Shown here in pieces: positions 6,370 through 6,420 of a DNA stretch of 6,420 nt (position 1 is the stretch's first letter; each line of letters starts with the position of its first letter). Made by a program: the position numbers and the translations under genes. The DNA comes from Helicobacteraceae bacterium. GTDB lineage: Bacteria > Campylobacterota > Campylobacteria > Campylobacterales > Sulfurimonadaceae. The DNA lies in contig JAGXIA010000060.1 in the NCBI GenBank assembly GCA_024635885.1, forward strand, positions 1 to 6,420, in the 5' to 3' direction. Under the pieces are notes generated by a model. That model made no database searches and was not told the DNA's origin. It saw only the letters and a list, made by a program, of their open reading frames with translations.

Positions 6370-6390
6370 AGTATAGCCAAAAACATTCCA
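6370..6390 (-). promoter_or_regulatory. Candidate ftsK promoter elements (sigma70 -10 and a sigma54-like pair)
   Basis: On the minus strand TATACT at 6375-6370 is a plausible -10, about 40 bases before the ftsK start. Immediately upstream, GG at 6389-6388 and GC at 6377-6376 are separated by exactly ten bases, within TGGAA...TTGGCT. This is the spacing of a sigma54 -24/-12 promoter, although the -12 box reads TGGC rather than TTGC. Only one, or neither, need be real; the true promoter may lie beyond the right edge. Confidence 0.3.
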
Positions 6391-6407
6391 TAAAGGAGTT
6401 TTTTGGC
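6376..6407. other. Hairpin upstream of ftsK
   Basis: GCCAAAAA (6376-6383) pairs perfectly with TTTTTGGC (6400-6407), and TCC (6387-6389) with GGA (6395-6397) inside it, giving 11 pairs with a small internal loop. The GC pairs are at the base and the A/T tract is inside, the reverse of an intrinsic terminator, and no T-run follows. A regulatory structure or operator is possible; the function is not known. Confidence 0.4.
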
Positions 6408-6420
6408 ATTTTGAACCTAA

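Noticed and set aside
6392..6420. Plus-strand gene start after AAAGGAG at the right edge
   Set aside because: The TTG at normal spacing hits a TGA after three codons, and the next TTG is too far from the site; nothing can be judged with the window ending there.

Overview
The window reads as ordinary chromosomal DNA of a Campylobacterota (Epsilonproteobacteria) species, most like a Sulfurimonas-type organism. This rests on the AT-rich composition, the aconitase B of epsilonproteobacterial type, a compact four-helix FtsK, and extended -10 promoters without a clear -35. The genus is inferred from protein character, not from a database search.

Layout, left to right. Positions 1-89 hold the first 29 codons of a response-regulator-like protein on the minus strand, cut by the window edge. 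Positions 90-362 are non-coding. They contain a candidate promoter and palindrome for that regulator, then a run of hairpins spaced 45-46 bp apart that ends inside the acnB stop codon. Positions 363-2903 are acnB (minus), the TCA-cycle aconitase. A 226-bp divergent region follows with two good extended -10 promoters, one for acnB and one for a secreted SYLF-domain protein (3130-3675, plus). That gene's stop codon directly abuts the stop of a convergent 130-aa gene (3676-4068, minus) with an FGKYKG motif. This small gene overlaps the stop of ftsK (4068-6329, minus) by one base and is probably translationally coupled to it. Positions 6330-6420 are the ftsK upstream region, with a hairpin and candidate promoter elements.

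The protein genes do not form one pathway: central carbon metabolism, an envelope protein and chromosome segregation lie side by side. The only probable operon is ftsK plus the 130-aa gene. I see no mobile element, CRISPR array, tRNA or rRNA. The least ordinary feature is the repeat array downstream of acnB. Each of its three units carries two hairpins, and the middle unit differs from its neighbours mainly by paired changes that keep both stems and both loops. The second most useful lead is the uncharacterised protein coupled to ftsK.
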